DNA of 64,000 nucleotides from Chitinophaga filiformis (GTDB lineage: Bacteria > Bacteroidota > Bacteroidia > Chitinophagales > Chitinophagaceae): assembly GCF_023100805.1 (NCBI RefSeq), contig NZ_CP095855.1, forward strand, positions 7,109,001 through 7,173,000, in the 5' to 3' direction. A model generated the notes under the pieces. That model saw only the letters and a list, made by a program, of their open reading frames with translations. It was not told where the DNA came from and searched no databases. Made by a program: the position numbers and the translations under genes. This document shows, piece after piece, positions 7,477 to 16,864 of the stretch (the stretch's first letter is position 1; each line of letters opens with the position of its first letter).

Positions 7477-7808
7477 GTAGCCACTATTTTTGTCCGCCTA
7501 CGGATTATATCATAACGAAAATATCCGTACTTATACGCAGCATCTTCAGCAGTACTACGCTTATTTAACTCATTATAAGGGAGTATTTTGCATACTCATC
7601 GGACAGGAATTTCACTTTGGCAAGTTTCGCTCCGTATAAATGGGGCGGAACTTGTAAAGTGGAATTATTTACGGGATAACTCTCTTCCTAAATAAATTGT
7701 AATCCGGGCTAAGAATTAATTAACACAATATATGATTAATTCCTAATAGTACCAAGGTCATTATAGCATTATTACCTGTTACTATATACGAAATGATCAT
7801 GCCTTTCC
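7477..7808. other. 332-base intergenic region with a long imperfect inverted repeat
   Basis: No gene is seen. An inverted repeat of about 20 bp per arm with a few mismatches spans 7613-7661 (CACTTTGGCAAGTTTCGCTC against GGGCGGAACTTGTAAAGTG, spacer about 8). There is no T-run after it. It may be a structured RNA element, an operator or a decayed repeat. Confidence 0.45.
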
Positions 7809-8774
7809 TCAGGTATATTTTTTCTTCACTGCGCCTGCAAGTAATACGCCTATCCCCACTATTGCAAGGACTGCCGCAGCTTTCCACAATGTTTTTTTAT
7901 TACTTACCGCAGGCACGTACTCTACCCCGCCGATACCGGCAACAGCCGGATCTTCTGTATAACGGCCATTGGCAGGTACTGCTTTTTCTTTGAAGTTATT
8001 TGCCAGCTCCTGCAGGGCGCTCAGTGCATCCCCTTCCATAGGCATGCCATGACCGGTAGCCACAATAGACGGCTGCAGCGATGCAAGGGTCTGGACAGAC
8101 TTCTCTGCCGCTGCCCAGTCGTATGTAAAGTAACGGGGAGGACCGGAGATCTTCCTTTCCTGTTTCAGGACAGACAACAGTGATTCCTGTTGTGTGGTCA
8201 CGAACGCATCTCCCGCCAGCAGTACTCCGTCATGTTCCCTGAACAGGCTAATATGGCCAGGCGCATGACCGGGTGTATGGAAATATCGCCACTCCTTCAG
8301 ACCAGGTATATTTCCTTCTTCCGGGAGTAACAGTAAGCGACCTTCCAGGTTAATGGGGCCTTTAGGATACAAAAAGGAGAGATAGGTAAACAATCCGCCG
8401 CCGGCAGAAGGATCTGGCGGCGGATATGCGGAACGCCCCGTCAGATAGGGCGCTTCCAGGTAATGTGCATATACCGGCACGTCCCATTCATCGGCAAGCT
8501 CTCTCACAGAGCCGGTATGATCAAAATGTCCGTGTGTAAGGATAATGGCAGCGGGCGTCACCTGTGGCCAGAAAAGCTGCTTCGCTACTCTCTTCACCCT
8601 GGCGGCGGAAGTAGAGAGGCCGCCATCCAGCAGTACCCAGTGATTGGTAGTAGCATCATGTATGAAATACATATTAACGAACTTGTCACGAATACCCCAT
8701 ACCCCCGGAGCCACATAAAACCACTCATGCTTTGAGCATGCTTTAATTTTAACCAGCGCTTGTTGTTTTTTCAT
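7809..8774 (-). CDS. MBL-fold metallo-hydrolase with a C-terminal membrane anchor
   Basis: About 321 residues from the Met at 8774; an in-frame ATG at 8792 would add six. The metallo-beta-lactamase fold is clear: THGHFDHTGS (HxHxDH), then HTPGHAPGH, GDAFV and a late GHG, which provide two metal sites as in glyoxalase II-like hydrolases. The last 25 residues are a hydrophobic helix ending in KKKYT, so the enzyme is probably tail-anchored with the catalytic domain in the cytoplasm. The substrate is unknown. It lies 74 bases downstream of rtcB on the same strand and may share its transcript, but RNase Z-type or beta-CASP motifs are absent. Confidence 0.85.
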   Translation of the reverse strand: MKKQQALVKIKACSKHEWFYVAPGVWGIRDKFVNMYFIHDATTNHWVLLDGGLSTSAARVKRVAKQLFWPQVTPAAIILTHGHFDHTGSVRELADEWDVPVYAHYLEAPYLTGRSAYPPPDPSAGGGLFTYLSFLYPKGPINLEGRLLLLPEEGNIPGLKEWRYFHTPGHAPGHISLFREHDGVLLAGDAFVTTQQESLLSVLKQERKISGPPRYFTYDWAAAEKSVQTLASLQPSIVATGHGMPMEGDALSALQELANNFKEKAVPANGRYTEDPAVAGIGGVEYVPAVSNKKTLWKAAAVLAIVGIGVLLAGAVKKKYT

Positions 8775-8848
8775 ATTTAACGGAATTAACATGAACACTG
8801 GTTATTTCATCTCAAAACTCATGCTGAGTCAGCCAGGCACAACCATAA

Positions 8849-10273
8849 TCAGTCCTCTTTACTTCCGTCATCTGCCATTCTCACCATTTTTGGGCTGAAT
8901 TTGGCAACAATATCCACCAGGTCTTTCTGCGCTTCCATCACCACATTGATATCTTTATAGGCCATAGGCGCTTCATCCAGTCCGGCGCCTATCAGGGTTA
9001 CGCCATTAGCCTGCAACATTGCCTGCATCTCCTGCCGGGTAATGTGCTGCATGGCTGCGGTACGGCTCATCTGCCGTCCGGCCCCGTGTGAAGCGGAATT
9101 GATGGCTGTCTCTTCTCCTTTTCCCCGCACCAGGAATCCCGGAGCTGTCATTGATCCCGGAATGATCCCCATTACACCCTTACCTGCCGGAGTAGCCCCT
9201 TTTCTATGCACGATCACTTCTTCCCCGTTCCAGGTCTCCTTCCAGGCAAAGTTGTGGTGGTTTTCCACTTTAGCCAAAAGCGTACCCCCAATGGCTTTAG
9301 CCAGTTTATCGTGGATCACTTCATGGCAGGCGGAAGCGTAGTCGCCGGCCAGGTTCATCGCCAGCCAGTATTCCTGCCCCGCTTCGCTATTCATGTCCAG
9401 GTAGGCCAGGTTGGCGGCTTCTCTGGGCAGTTTACACAACTCTTTTGCCAGCCGGGTATAATAACCGGCAATGGTAGCGCCCATCCCCCTGGAGCCGGAG
9501 TGAGACAACAGCGCCAGGTATTTCCCCTTGGGAATATTCAATGGCTGATCATCTTCTGCAAATTCAATAATACCCCATTCCACAAAGTGATTTCCTCCGC
9601 CGGAGGTACCCAGCTGAGAATATGCTTTATCTTTCAGGGCTTTGATGAATTGTGTCAGATTGAACTCATTCCTGTCCAGTATGGCATGATCTGTTCTGTC
9701 TTTACCATGGTATCCGTGTCCGGCGCCAAAACGGGTATGTGCGATCAGTTCACGCTTGTAGGTATCGCGGTTCAGCAGGAAGTTCTCTTCCGTAATATCA
9801 AAGATAGAGAGGGCCATACGGCATCCTATATCCACCCCCACACCATAAGGTATCACTGCGTTCTTTGCAGCCAGCACGCCACCTATCGGCAGGCCATATC
9901 CCTGGTGGGCGTCCGGCATCAAAGCACCGGCTACCGTAACCGGGAGCTTCATTGCCGTTTGCATCTGTGCTACTGCACCAGCAGCAATATACTCCGATCC
10001 GTATACAGCAAACTCCCTGGATGTATTGTTCAGGAAAATGGTATTCTCTATCTCCTTTGCATCTTCGATCATCTTCGTTGCAAGGTCTTCCAGTATCTCA
10101 TGATCCAGGAAAGCTTCCGGCCTTTCAAGCAGATCTTTCATTAATGTCAGCACGGCCTCATGTTCGGCTCCCTGGTAATGTTTTTCCAGTACTTCAAGCG
10201 CCAATCCAAGCATCTTACCCTGCTGATACCCGATAGCCAGCAGATCTTTACCACTAATGTTGTTCATATGCAT
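8849..10273 (-). CDS. rtcB: RNA-splicing ligase RtcB
   Basis: About 474 residues. The frame is open for nine more codons beginning at TTG, but ATG at 10273 (MHMNNIS) is preferred. RtcB landmarks run in order: GVGVDIGCRM (metal-binding Asp and Cys), GGGNHFVEWG, LSHSGSRGMG, HRKGATPAGKG and SASHGAGRQMSR, whose His is the GMP-accepting residue. RtcB joins RNA 2',3'-cyclic phosphate or 3'-phosphate ends to 5'-OH ends using GTP and Mn2+, in RNA repair or tRNA healing. No archease, RtcA or RtcR gene adjoins. The length is normal for the bacterial family. A hairpin lies between it and the upstream FkbM gene. Confidence 0.95.
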   Translation of the reverse strand: MHMNNISGKDLLAIGYQQGKMLGLALEVLEKHYQGAEHEAVLTLMKDLLERPEAFLDHEILEDLATKMIEDAKEIENTIFLNNTSREFAVYGSEYIAAGAVAQMQTAMKLPVTVAGALMPDAHQGYGLPIGGVLAAKNAVIPYGVGVDIGCRMALSIFDITEENFLLNRDTYKRELIAHTRFGAGHGYHGKDRTDHAILDRNEFNLTQFIKALKDKAYSQLGTSGGGNHFVEWGIIEFAEDDQPLNIPKGKYLALLSHSGSRGMGATIAGYYTRLAKELCKLPREAANLAYLDMNSEAGQEYWLAMNLAGDYASACHEVIHDKLAKAIGGTLLAKVENHHNFAWKETWNGEEVIVHRKGATPAGKGVMGIIPGSMTAPGFLVRGKGEETAINSASHGAGRQMSRTAAMQHITRQEMQAMLQANGVTLIGAGLDEAPMAYKDINVVMEAQKDLVDIVAKFSPKMVRMADDGSKED

Positions 10274-10313
10274 TGTTATTAGTTTATAATAATAATGCAA
10301 TATTCAGGATTAT

Positions 10314-10334
10314 GTGCGCACTTTTTTTGCGCAC
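10314..10334. other. Small hairpin between rtcB and the FkbM gene
   Basis: GTGCGC (10314-10319) and GCGCAC (10329-10334) form a 6-bp stem around a T-rich loop. It lies 39 bases past the FkbM stop and 40 bases before the rtcB start, so it may be a weak terminator or part of the rtcB leader. Confidence 0.3.
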
Positions 10335-10373
10335 TTAAAGACCCTTTCCAGATTTTTTATAAACAACTTGCTT

Positions 10374-11174
10374 TCAACGCTTTATAGCAACTATATTCTG
10401 GAAGGCAAAGATCTCAAAAGCCGCAACATTATATTCTCCCAGGGCTTTCAGTCCATCGGGCAGCAGACGGTAGAAGTCATATCCCGGCAATATGTCTATA
10501 ATATCCTTAAAGAAAGTACGGGAGATGACATTCATCTCGTTAAACTCTATCTGGATAACATTGATCATTCCGCTTGCAATAGCCCGGCGGGCGCCTTTTA
10601 ATACGTTCAGCTCATTCCCCTCCGTATCCACTTTCAGCAACGCTATTTCAGACAGCTGATGGTTCTCAATGAACTCGTCAATAGTGGTCAGGTCTATGGC
10701 TATCTCTTCCACTTCACTCTTCCGGAAGTCAGCGATCACCGCTTTATACATACTGGCATGCTCAGAGCCCCTGTTCTCCACGTAGTCATAGATGAAAGTG
10801 GTAAGGGCACTCTCCCCTGCTCCTTTTTGTACGGGAATAAACTGGTGCATGGATGCAGCTTCCTCCAGCTTATTGTAGGCAACAGGATGTGGTTCAAACG
10901 CATAAATCGGCAGGGACACTTTCCTGTTCCGCAGCATAACGGAATAGTGCCCGACATTCGCACCTACGTCCAGGATCACGCCGCTGCGGAACCTGCCGGA
11001 AGACTTCATAAATTTAACGAAGGCATGCTCGCCACTTACATGATCGTTTTCATGGTTCATAATGCCCAGCCCTCTCATACTCAATTTGTACAAGAGCAGG
11101 TTAATGGAATAAAGCGCCTTCCTGGCAAAAATGAAAACGTAAATTTTTCTCAGGGTATTGGTAAATGGATTCAT
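10374..11174 (-). CDS. FkbM family SAM-dependent methyltransferase
   Basis: A 266-residue protein. The SAM-binding motif I, GVILDVGANVGHYSVML, is at about residues 61-77, followed by YAFEPHPVAYNKL and LLKVDTEGNELNVLKGA, the FkbM-type motif after the acidic residue. FkbM proteins O-methylate hydroxyls on sugars or polyketides. About 60 N-terminal residues are extra helical sequence. The gene lies 28 bases downstream of another methyltransferase-fold gene on the minus strand, at the left border of the exopolysaccharide cluster, so the acceptor is probably a sugar of that polymer. Confidence 0.88.
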   Translation of the reverse strand: MNPFTNTLRKIYVFIFARKALYSINLLLYKLSMRGLGIMNHENDHVSGEHAFVKFMKSSGRFRSGVILDVGANVGHYSVMLRNRKVSLPIYAFEPHPVAYNKLEEAASMHQFIPVQKGAGESALTTFIYDYVENRGSEHASMYKAVIADFRKSEVEEIAIDLTTIDEFIENHQLSEIALLKVDTEGNELNVLKGARRAIASGMINVIQIEFNEMNVISRTFFKDIIDILPGYDFYRLLPDGLKALGEYNVAAFEIFAFQNIVAIKR

Positions 11175-11202
11175 TGATCAATTCAGTTTTGTTGTGGTGG
11201 TG

Positions 11203-12117
11203 TTATAGTTGTTCTTCCAGTCCTGTCGTTACATTATATACTGGCAATCCTTTTATGCATTCATATCTTTCAGATCCGGACAAATAGTTGAGGTTTCCTT
11301 TTTTATCACGGCTTTCACGGAAGCGGGAATAAACATATCCTTCTTCGGGACTAAGGGCCCTGAGCCCTCCCAGGCGATTTTTCTTTACGAAATAAGCATT
11401 ATTACCTATGGAATTGGATCCTACAAATGCGTATCCCTTCTCTTCGGCCAATACACAGAGCGCTTTCAGCGACGCCCCAAAATAAAGGTGACTGTAATGG
11501 GCCTGCTCTCTTATAAAATCCGGTTTATACGGTACCGTTAAGGCCCTGTCAATGCCAAATACACTATTATACTCTGCTACTACTATAACCGGGTCAATTA
11601 CATCGATTGCTTTCCATACCCAATAGTCGTTACCGTCAATATCGACAGACAATAACCCTATCTCTCCTTTCATGCCCTGCGATGCGATCAGCTCATTGAT
11701 ATTCTCCGCTGTAATAAATGCCTGTACGGCTTTCAGGTCATGCTGATAATAAATATCATCGGACATGATGTAACGGATACTCCGTTTCGATCCGTCTATC
11801 ACAAGCCCCGACCAGTTATTATACTTTAACAGAAAACGTGTATTTGATTCAACATAGTTCTCCACTCCAAACTCTATGAACGTGGTTTCAGGGACGTACA
11901 CCTTATTAATGAGATATTGGATAATGCCATCATCGCCCGTCTGTGAAAAGACCTTGAACTCAGCGGATGAAATATTATCAAGTACCGGCAGCTCCTTATT
12001 CTCACGGGCCAGCAGTGTACCTAATAACAGCAGGTCTGTTTGTTGTGCTTTCCTTGAGGTATACAAAAAATGGCGCAAAACATTCACCAATTTCTTCATT
12101 CGTTTCATCGGGAACAT
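11203..12117 (-). CDS. FkbM-like methyltransferase-fold protein
   Basis: About 304 residues, with possible starts at Met1, Met4 or Met7. The block FSQTGDDGIIQYL, then TTFIEFGVENYVESNTRFLL and LLSVDIDGNDYWVWKAI, follows the FkbM-type Rossmann pattern. The glycine-rich motif I is unusual, with FGVEN in place of the usual VGANxG. This subgroup is common in surface-polysaccharide loci and is presumed to methylate sugars, but enzymatic activity is unproven. It is transcribed with the downstream FkbM gene and is divergent from the acyltransferase that opens the plus-strand cluster. Confidence 0.7.
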   Translation of the reverse strand: MFPMKRMKKLVNVLRHFLYTSRKAQQTDLLLLGTLLARENKELPVLDNISSAEFKVFSQTGDDGIIQYLINKVYVPETTFIEFGVENYVESNTRFLLKYNNWSGLVIDGSKRSIRYIMSDDIYYQHDLKAVQAFITAENINELIASQGMKGEIGLLSVDIDGNDYWVWKAIDVIDPVIVVAEYNSVFGIDRALTVPYKPDFIREQAHYSHLYFGASLKALCVLAEEKGYAFVGSNSIGNNAYFVKKNRLGGLRALSPEEGYVYSRFRESRDKKGNLNYLSGSERYECIKGLPVYNVTTGLEEQL

Positions 12118-12428
12118 AGTATGAATTGAGTAAGCGGAGCGCTCTCCTAAAATTTATTACCCCATAAATACATAATAATTATAAATATTGTTCATTTCGT
12201 GATAATTTATAACATATGCGTTCCGGTGTCCATTTTCGCATATGCAATATGACAAAGGGATCATTCTCCCTGCCCAACTTTTTTCGCAATTTTGCCCATA
12301 TGATATTTTTGATTTAACTTGCTTCAATCTGAGAATGCGATAATCAATAAACGCTGCGAATTTAAACTTGCATAATGGTGCCCCAATCATTAGAAGGTGT
12401 TTTATTGTTCCTACTTGATCGCTGTTCC
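12118..12428. other. Divergent control region of the polysaccharide cluster
   Basis: An AT-rich region separates the minus-strand methyltransferases from the plus-strand acyltransferase and should carry promoters for both. It contains a perfect 8-bp inverted repeat, CATATGCG (12213-12220) and CGCATATG (12237-12244), with a 16-base spacer, which could be an operator. CAATTTTG at 12287-12294 is one base off a TAnnTTTG box for the plus strand. Confidence 0.35.
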
Positions 12429-13664
12429 ATGACTTCTACCACGTCTACACCACGATATTTTTTTAGCCTGGATGCTATAAGAGGGCTTGCTGCGCTTATT
12501 GTCGTCCTGTGCCACTGGCAGTTCTATTTTTATACAGATCAGACCTTACAAACCAAACCACTGGAAGAATTGGGTCTTCCCCTATTCCCCTACCTGTCGA
12601 TATTTTACAATCATGCATTTTACGCGGTAGACCTTTTCTTTCTCTTATCCGGATTCATCTTCTTCTGGTTCTATGCAGCTAAAATAGCTGACGGGCGAAC
12701 ATCTTTCAGTCATTTCATGTGCTACCGGCTCACCCGCCTTTACCCTGTCCATTTTATCACCCTGCTGTCGCTGATAGTACTGCAATACGTCATGGTCAGC
12801 ATGAACGGTCACACTTTTATTATACAAAACAACGATATCTATCATTTCCTGTTAAACCTGCTGGTGATACACAGCTGGGGATTTGAACGCACACCTGCTC
12901 TCAATGGTTTTAACGGCCCCTCCTGGTCGGTATCAGTAGAGCTTTTGTTATACCTCCTGTTCTTCCTTATCAGCTGGAAAAAGCTACACCGCAATAAAGG
13001 CCTTCTGTTAGCTATCGTAGTGGGGGGCGCTGTTATACAACATTTTTACTCTATGATAGGTCAGGGCATCTACTCCTTCTTCCTCGGGGCACTTACCTAT
13101 TACATTTACGCATGGCTTATTGAAAGCAAGCATCCGCGCAGGGTCACCACTATCGTTACCATTGCTGCTGTTGTATTATGGATGGTCGTGCTTACTGAAT
13201 ATGCATTCTCCTATATCAGGGATTTCTCCCTGCTGCTGATGAAAAAAGTATTCCCCGGTAAAGACGCCGCCTTCGATACTGCCCTGTTCGACCTCTCCAG
13301 GAACACTTTCTTCCGGACCATTATATCACCTCTTACTATTCTAACGCTTGCATTGTCGGAAACAATAAGAGGAGGTTTGAAAGTAAAATGGGCACTGGTA
13401 TTGGGAAATGCCAGTTATGCATTGTACCTGATCCATTTTCCGTTAATGGTATTATTATTTATTACGGTCGATGCGCTGGGCATTAGCAGGTCGGTCTTTC
13501 ACTCTCCCTTTACGGTCCTTCTTTTCTATGCAGTGCTGATCCCGCTAAGTATCCTTACCCATTATTATTTTGAATTACCGCTGCAGGAACTGTTCCGGAA
13601 GCGGCTACTCAGGAAGCCCGCACCGGGTTTTGTTACTGTTGTCAATAACCAGATCACCACATAG
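12429..13664 (+). CDS. Acyltransferase 3 family membrane protein
   Basis: About 411 residues from Met at 12429; the frame is open 18 codons further upstream, but that segment does not look native. The N-terminal SLDAIRGLAALIVVLCHW is the conserved acyltransferase-3 (OafA/NodX-type) signature, and its His is the likely catalytic residue. About ten hydrophobic segments follow. These inner-membrane enzymes transfer acetyl or succinyl groups to sugars of O-antigen or exopolysaccharide. It is the first gene of the plus-strand cluster and lies 63 bases upstream of the Wza-like gene, so it probably decorates the polymer. Confidence 0.88.
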   Translation: MTSTTSTPRYFFSLDAIRGLAALIVVLCHWQFYFYTDQTLQTKPLEELGLPLFPYLSIFYNHAFYAVDLFFLLSGFIFFWFYAAKIADGRTSFSHFMCYRLTRLYPVHFITLLSLIVLQYVMVSMNGHTFIIQNNDIYHFLLNLLVIHSWGFERTPALNGFNGPSWSVSVELLLYLLFFLISWKKLHRNKGLLLAIVVGGAVIQHFYSMIGQGIYSFFLGALTYYIYAWLIESKHPRRVTTIVTIAAVVLWMVVLTEYAFSYIRDFSLLLMKKVFPGKDAAFDTALFDLSRNTFFRTIISPLTILTLALSETIRGGLKVKWALVLGNASYALYLIHFPLMVLLFITVDALGISRSVFHSPFTVLLFYAVLIPLSILTHYYFELPLQELFRKRLLRKPAPGFVTVVNNQITT

Positions 13665-13727
13665 CTCAGGTTACCAGTACGGACACTTAGAAAATGTTAC
13701 CTCCTTGTTTAATAATCGAAATCAGAT

Positions 13728-14492
13728 ATGATAGCTAAATTCTATTTATTGTTATTAACTACCCTGGTCCTTCTTACAAGCTGTATCAATACTAAAAAGA
13801 TCACCTATTTTAATGACCTCGAAAAAGCCAGCGGAGCAGAGTCGGCCAACAGACTGCAGGCGCTTAAAGTGCAGCCTGGAGACATACTCCAGATCACCAT
13901 CACCACGATCGACAAAGATATTTCCCTGATACTAAACCCTGCGGCTGTCAATTCCTCTCCAATGTCTCCGGATGGTATAGACGCCGGCTATATTGTAGAT
14001 AGTGCGGGCAACGTCAACCTTCCAATGATCGGTAAGGTATACGTCAGGAATAAAACCACCGCTGAAATAAACGATATCATCACACAGGAGTTAAACAAAA
14101 CCATCCGCAATCCATACGTCTCGACCCGTATTGCCAATTTCAGGATCTCTGTGCTGGGAGATGTTGCAAGACCGGGCTCTTACCGGATCTCCGGTGAAAG
14201 AGCATCGGTGCTGGATGCCTTGAGCATGGCAGGCGATCTGAATGTAACTGCCCTCAGGAATGACATCATGATCATCCGTGAAGTGAATGGAGAAAAAACA
14301 TATGCTTCGCTGAACCTCAATAACAGCAAAACACTTGCTTCACCTTACTACTACCTGAATAATAATGATGTGATATATGTAAAGCCTGGCCCCAACAAAC
14401 AGTTCAATACCTCAAAGATAGTACAACTGCTGCCTGCAGCCATCGGTATTCTGTCATTGATCACTACCATCGTCATAGTTTCTGTAAAATGA
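13728..14492 (+). CDS. Polysaccharide export lipoprotein (Wza-like)
   Basis: A 254-residue lipoprotein (LLTSC lipobox, acylated Cys19). Residues 45-130 form the Poly_export domain (LKVQPGDILQITITT, SAGNVNLPMIGKVYV). A SLBB-type beta-grasp follows (ISVLGDVARPGSYRI, ASVLDALSMAGDL). A C-terminal hydrophobic helix at about 230-252 is typical of the Bacteroidota Wza-like family. It would form the envelope-spanning export channel with the adjacent Wzc-like kinase, whose ATG overlaps this gene's stop by four bases, indicating translational coupling. Confidence 0.92.
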   Translation: MIAKFYLLLLTTLVLLTSCINTKKITYFNDLEKASGAESANRLQALKVQPGDILQITITTIDKDISLILNPAAVNSSPMSPDGIDAGYIVDSAGNVNLPMIGKVYVRNKTTAEINDIITQELNKTIRNPYVSTRIANFRISVLGDVARPGSYRISGERASVLDALSMAGDLNVTALRNDIMIIREVNGEKTYASLNLNNSKTLASPYYYLNNNDVIYVKPGPNKQFNTSKIVQLLPAAIGILSLITTIVIVSVK

Positions 14493-16864
14493 TACCGCAA
14501 ATGAACCGTAATAAAGAAATCAGTAATAAAAACGCCATCATAGATCTGGGCGATCTGTTCCAGAAACTGCTCTTCCACTGGCCCCTGTATCTCATTGTAC
14601 TGCTGATAGCTGCAGGCGGCGCTTTTGCGTATCTGAAGTATGCACGGCCAAGGTATATGTCGAGCGCCAAATTGTATCTCAAAGATGAAAAAAAGAACGG
14701 CGAGGAAACAGACCTTCTTAAGTCATTATCGCTCTTCAACAGTGGCAAGAACATCGAGAATGAAATGGAAGTGCTCAAATCGCCCATCCTGGTTGAAAAG
14801 GTGATACGCGACAATCGTTTCAATGTACGCTATTATGTAAAAGGCACTTTCCGCAACGAAGAGATCTATGAACAAAACCCGCTCACACTGCATTTCCTGG
14901 GCGACAGCACACATACAGGCAATTATACTTTCGATGTCAGCGAAAATAAGAACCTCCTCCGGGTGAAGTGGGTGAACAGCCCGCATGATGACGATCGCAG
15001 CACATTCAATATACATTCCGGCGAGCCTTTTATGGTGAACAATACACAGTTCAGCATCACCTTTGACCCAACCGTTCCTGATGCGCTCAATCATACCTAC
15101 CGGGTACGCATCGACTCTGTGGAAGAGCTGGCCTATAAAAAAATAGAAGATATTGGCACTGCCCTGGTCAACAGGGATGCCACCGTTGTCATGGTGACCT
15201 ATGAAGACAGGATAGCTGCGCGCACCGCCCATTTCCTGAACGCGCTGCTGGACACTTACAATGAATATACACTGGACGACAAGAACCGCGTAGCCCTCAA
15301 AACCATCCGTTTCCTCAATGTGCGCATTGACTCACTCAAAGATGAACTGGGCTTTCTTGAAAAACAGGAAGAACAATTCAAGGTGCAACGGGGTATCACA
15401 GATATTGAGGGCAGCTCCAAACTGGCCCTGGAACAGGTAAAGGAAGCCGATCTGAAACTGAACGATGCTAACATGCAATTGTCTGTCTTTGACCAGGTAG
15501 AATCGTATATCAACGATCCTGGTACAGACTATCCCTTTGCACCGGTGCTGGGCAACGTAGATCAGGCACTGACAGGAATGATCAACCGGTATGAAGAACT
15601 GCTGAAGGAGAAAAAAAGGCTCTCCCTTTCCTTACAGCCGGGCAGCATGATCCTGCAGAACACAGACGCCCAGATCAATGACGCAAAGAACACGATCAAG
15701 AACTACATTTCCGGTTATAAGCGGAATGCCGGCGTGGCACAAAGCCAGATGCAGACCAAAGTGAACCAGATACAGGCGAAGATCGCCAATATACCGGCTT
15801 ATGAACGGGAGTATATCAATATCAAAAGACAACAGGGCGTAAAAGAGAACTTATACCTCCACCTGCTGAAAAAGAAAGAGGAAGCAGCCATCTCCTACGC
15901 CAGTAATGTGACCGACAATAAAGTGCTGGCGCCCGCGTTTGTTCCGTCCAAACCGGAGTCGCCCAAAAAAACTTTGGTGTTTGTCAGCTTCCTGGCGGCT
16001 GCGCTTGTGCTCTGTACCGTATACGTGTACATCAAATATTTCCTGAACAACAAGGTACTCGACAAGTCAGAAATAGAACAGGCATTTGGCAGGCCTGTTA
16101 TGGCAGAGATCTACCAGGACGAGACCAAAGGGAAGGACATGTCGCTGCGTAACAGGTCGGTATTGCTGGAACAGATCTTCAACCTGCGTACCAACCTGCG
16201 CTTCCTGTTGAATGAACATAACAGCTCTGCCACCATTATGATCACCTCCAGCATTTCCGGTGAAGGAAAGACTTTTATGACGGCGCACCTGGGCAATGCC
16301 CTCACCGTCAACAATAAAAAAGCGGTACTGCTGGAGCTGGACCTGCGCAAACCTAAATTATCCCGCTCCCTGGGTCTGGACAACCAGGTCGGTGTAACCA
16401 GCTACATCGTGGAAAGCAAAACGATAGATGAGATCATCAAAAAAGTACCCGGCACAGAGGGGCTGCACCTGATATCTTCCGGTCCTATTCCACCCAACCC
16501 GGTTGAGCTGATTGAAAGTAACCGGATGAAGACATTGCTGGAAACGTTGAAGCAGCGGTTCGATTATATCATTATCGACACCGCTCCTATCGGTATCGTG
16601 TCAGATTCGAAGAGCCTTGCACCATATGTAGACTGTACCCTGTTCATGGTACGCTACAACTTCACCCTGAAGTCCAAGATGACGGCTGTAGCTGAAAATA
16701 TCAGGGATAGCTTCTTCCGCAAAACGGGGGTTATTTTCAATGGCATAGAACAGGACTCTTTCTATCCCTATTACTATTACGATCATTACTCTTATTCTGA
16801 GAACGGCAATAAAACCAGGATGTGGTCAACATTTGCTAAAAAAATGAAACAAAGGATTGCATAA
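14489..16864 (+). CDS. Polysaccharide co-polymerase / BY-type tyrosine kinase (Wzc-like)
   Basis: A 791-residue inner-membrane protein. A Wzz-type chain-length domain with two transmembrane helices (about 30-50 and 490-515) and a long coiled-coil periplasmic part is followed by a cytoplasmic BY-kinase. The kinase has Walker A SISGEGKT near 586-593, Walker A' LLELDLRKPK near 617 and Walker B YIIIDTAPIG near 692. The tail carries a tyrosine cluster (FYPYYYYDHYSY, about 756-767) for autophosphorylation. It controls polymer length and export together with the Wza-like protein and the flippase. It overlaps both neighbours (ATGA upstream, 8 bases downstream). Confidence 0.95.
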   Translation: MIPQMNRNKEISNKNAIIDLGDLFQKLLFHWPLYLIVLLIAAGGAFAYLKYARPRYMSSAKLYLKDEKKNGEETDLLKSLSLFNSGKNIENEMEVLKSPILVEKVIRDNRFNVRYYVKGTFRNEEIYEQNPLTLHFLGDSTHTGNYTFDVSENKNLLRVKWVNSPHDDDRSTFNIHSGEPFMVNNTQFSITFDPTVPDALNHTYRVRIDSVEELAYKKIEDIGTALVNRDATVVMVTYEDRIAARTAHFLNALLDTYNEYTLDDKNRVALKTIRFLNVRIDSLKDELGFLEKQEEQFKVQRGITDIEGSSKLALEQVKEADLKLNDANMQLSVFDQVESYINDPGTDYPFAPVLGNVDQALTGMINRYEELLKEKKRLSLSLQPGSMILQNTDAQINDAKNTIKNYISGYKRNAGVAQSQMQTKVNQIQAKIANIPAYEREYINIKRQQGVKENLYLHLLKKKEEAAISYASNVTDNKVLAPAFVPSKPESPKKTLVFVSFLAAALVLCTVYVYIKYFLNNKVLDKSEIEQAFGRPVMAEIYQDETKGKDMSLRNRSVLLEQIFNLRTNLRFLLNEHNSSATIMITSSISGEGKTFMTAHLGNALTVNNKKAVLLELDLRKPKLSRSLGLDNQVGVTSYIVESKTIDEIIKKVPGTEGLHLISSGPIPPNPVELIESNRMKTLLETLKQRFDYIIIDTAPIGIVSDSKSLAPYVDCTLFMVRYNFTLKSKMTAVAENIRDSFFRKTGVIFNGIEQDSFYPYYYYDHYSYSENGNKTRMWSTFAKKMKQRIA

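Noticed and set aside
9206..10144. Long plus-strand open frame (312 codons) opposite rtcB
   Set aside because: It lies entirely antisense to a strongly conserved gene and shows no domain. High-GC third positions of the real gene create open antisense frames.
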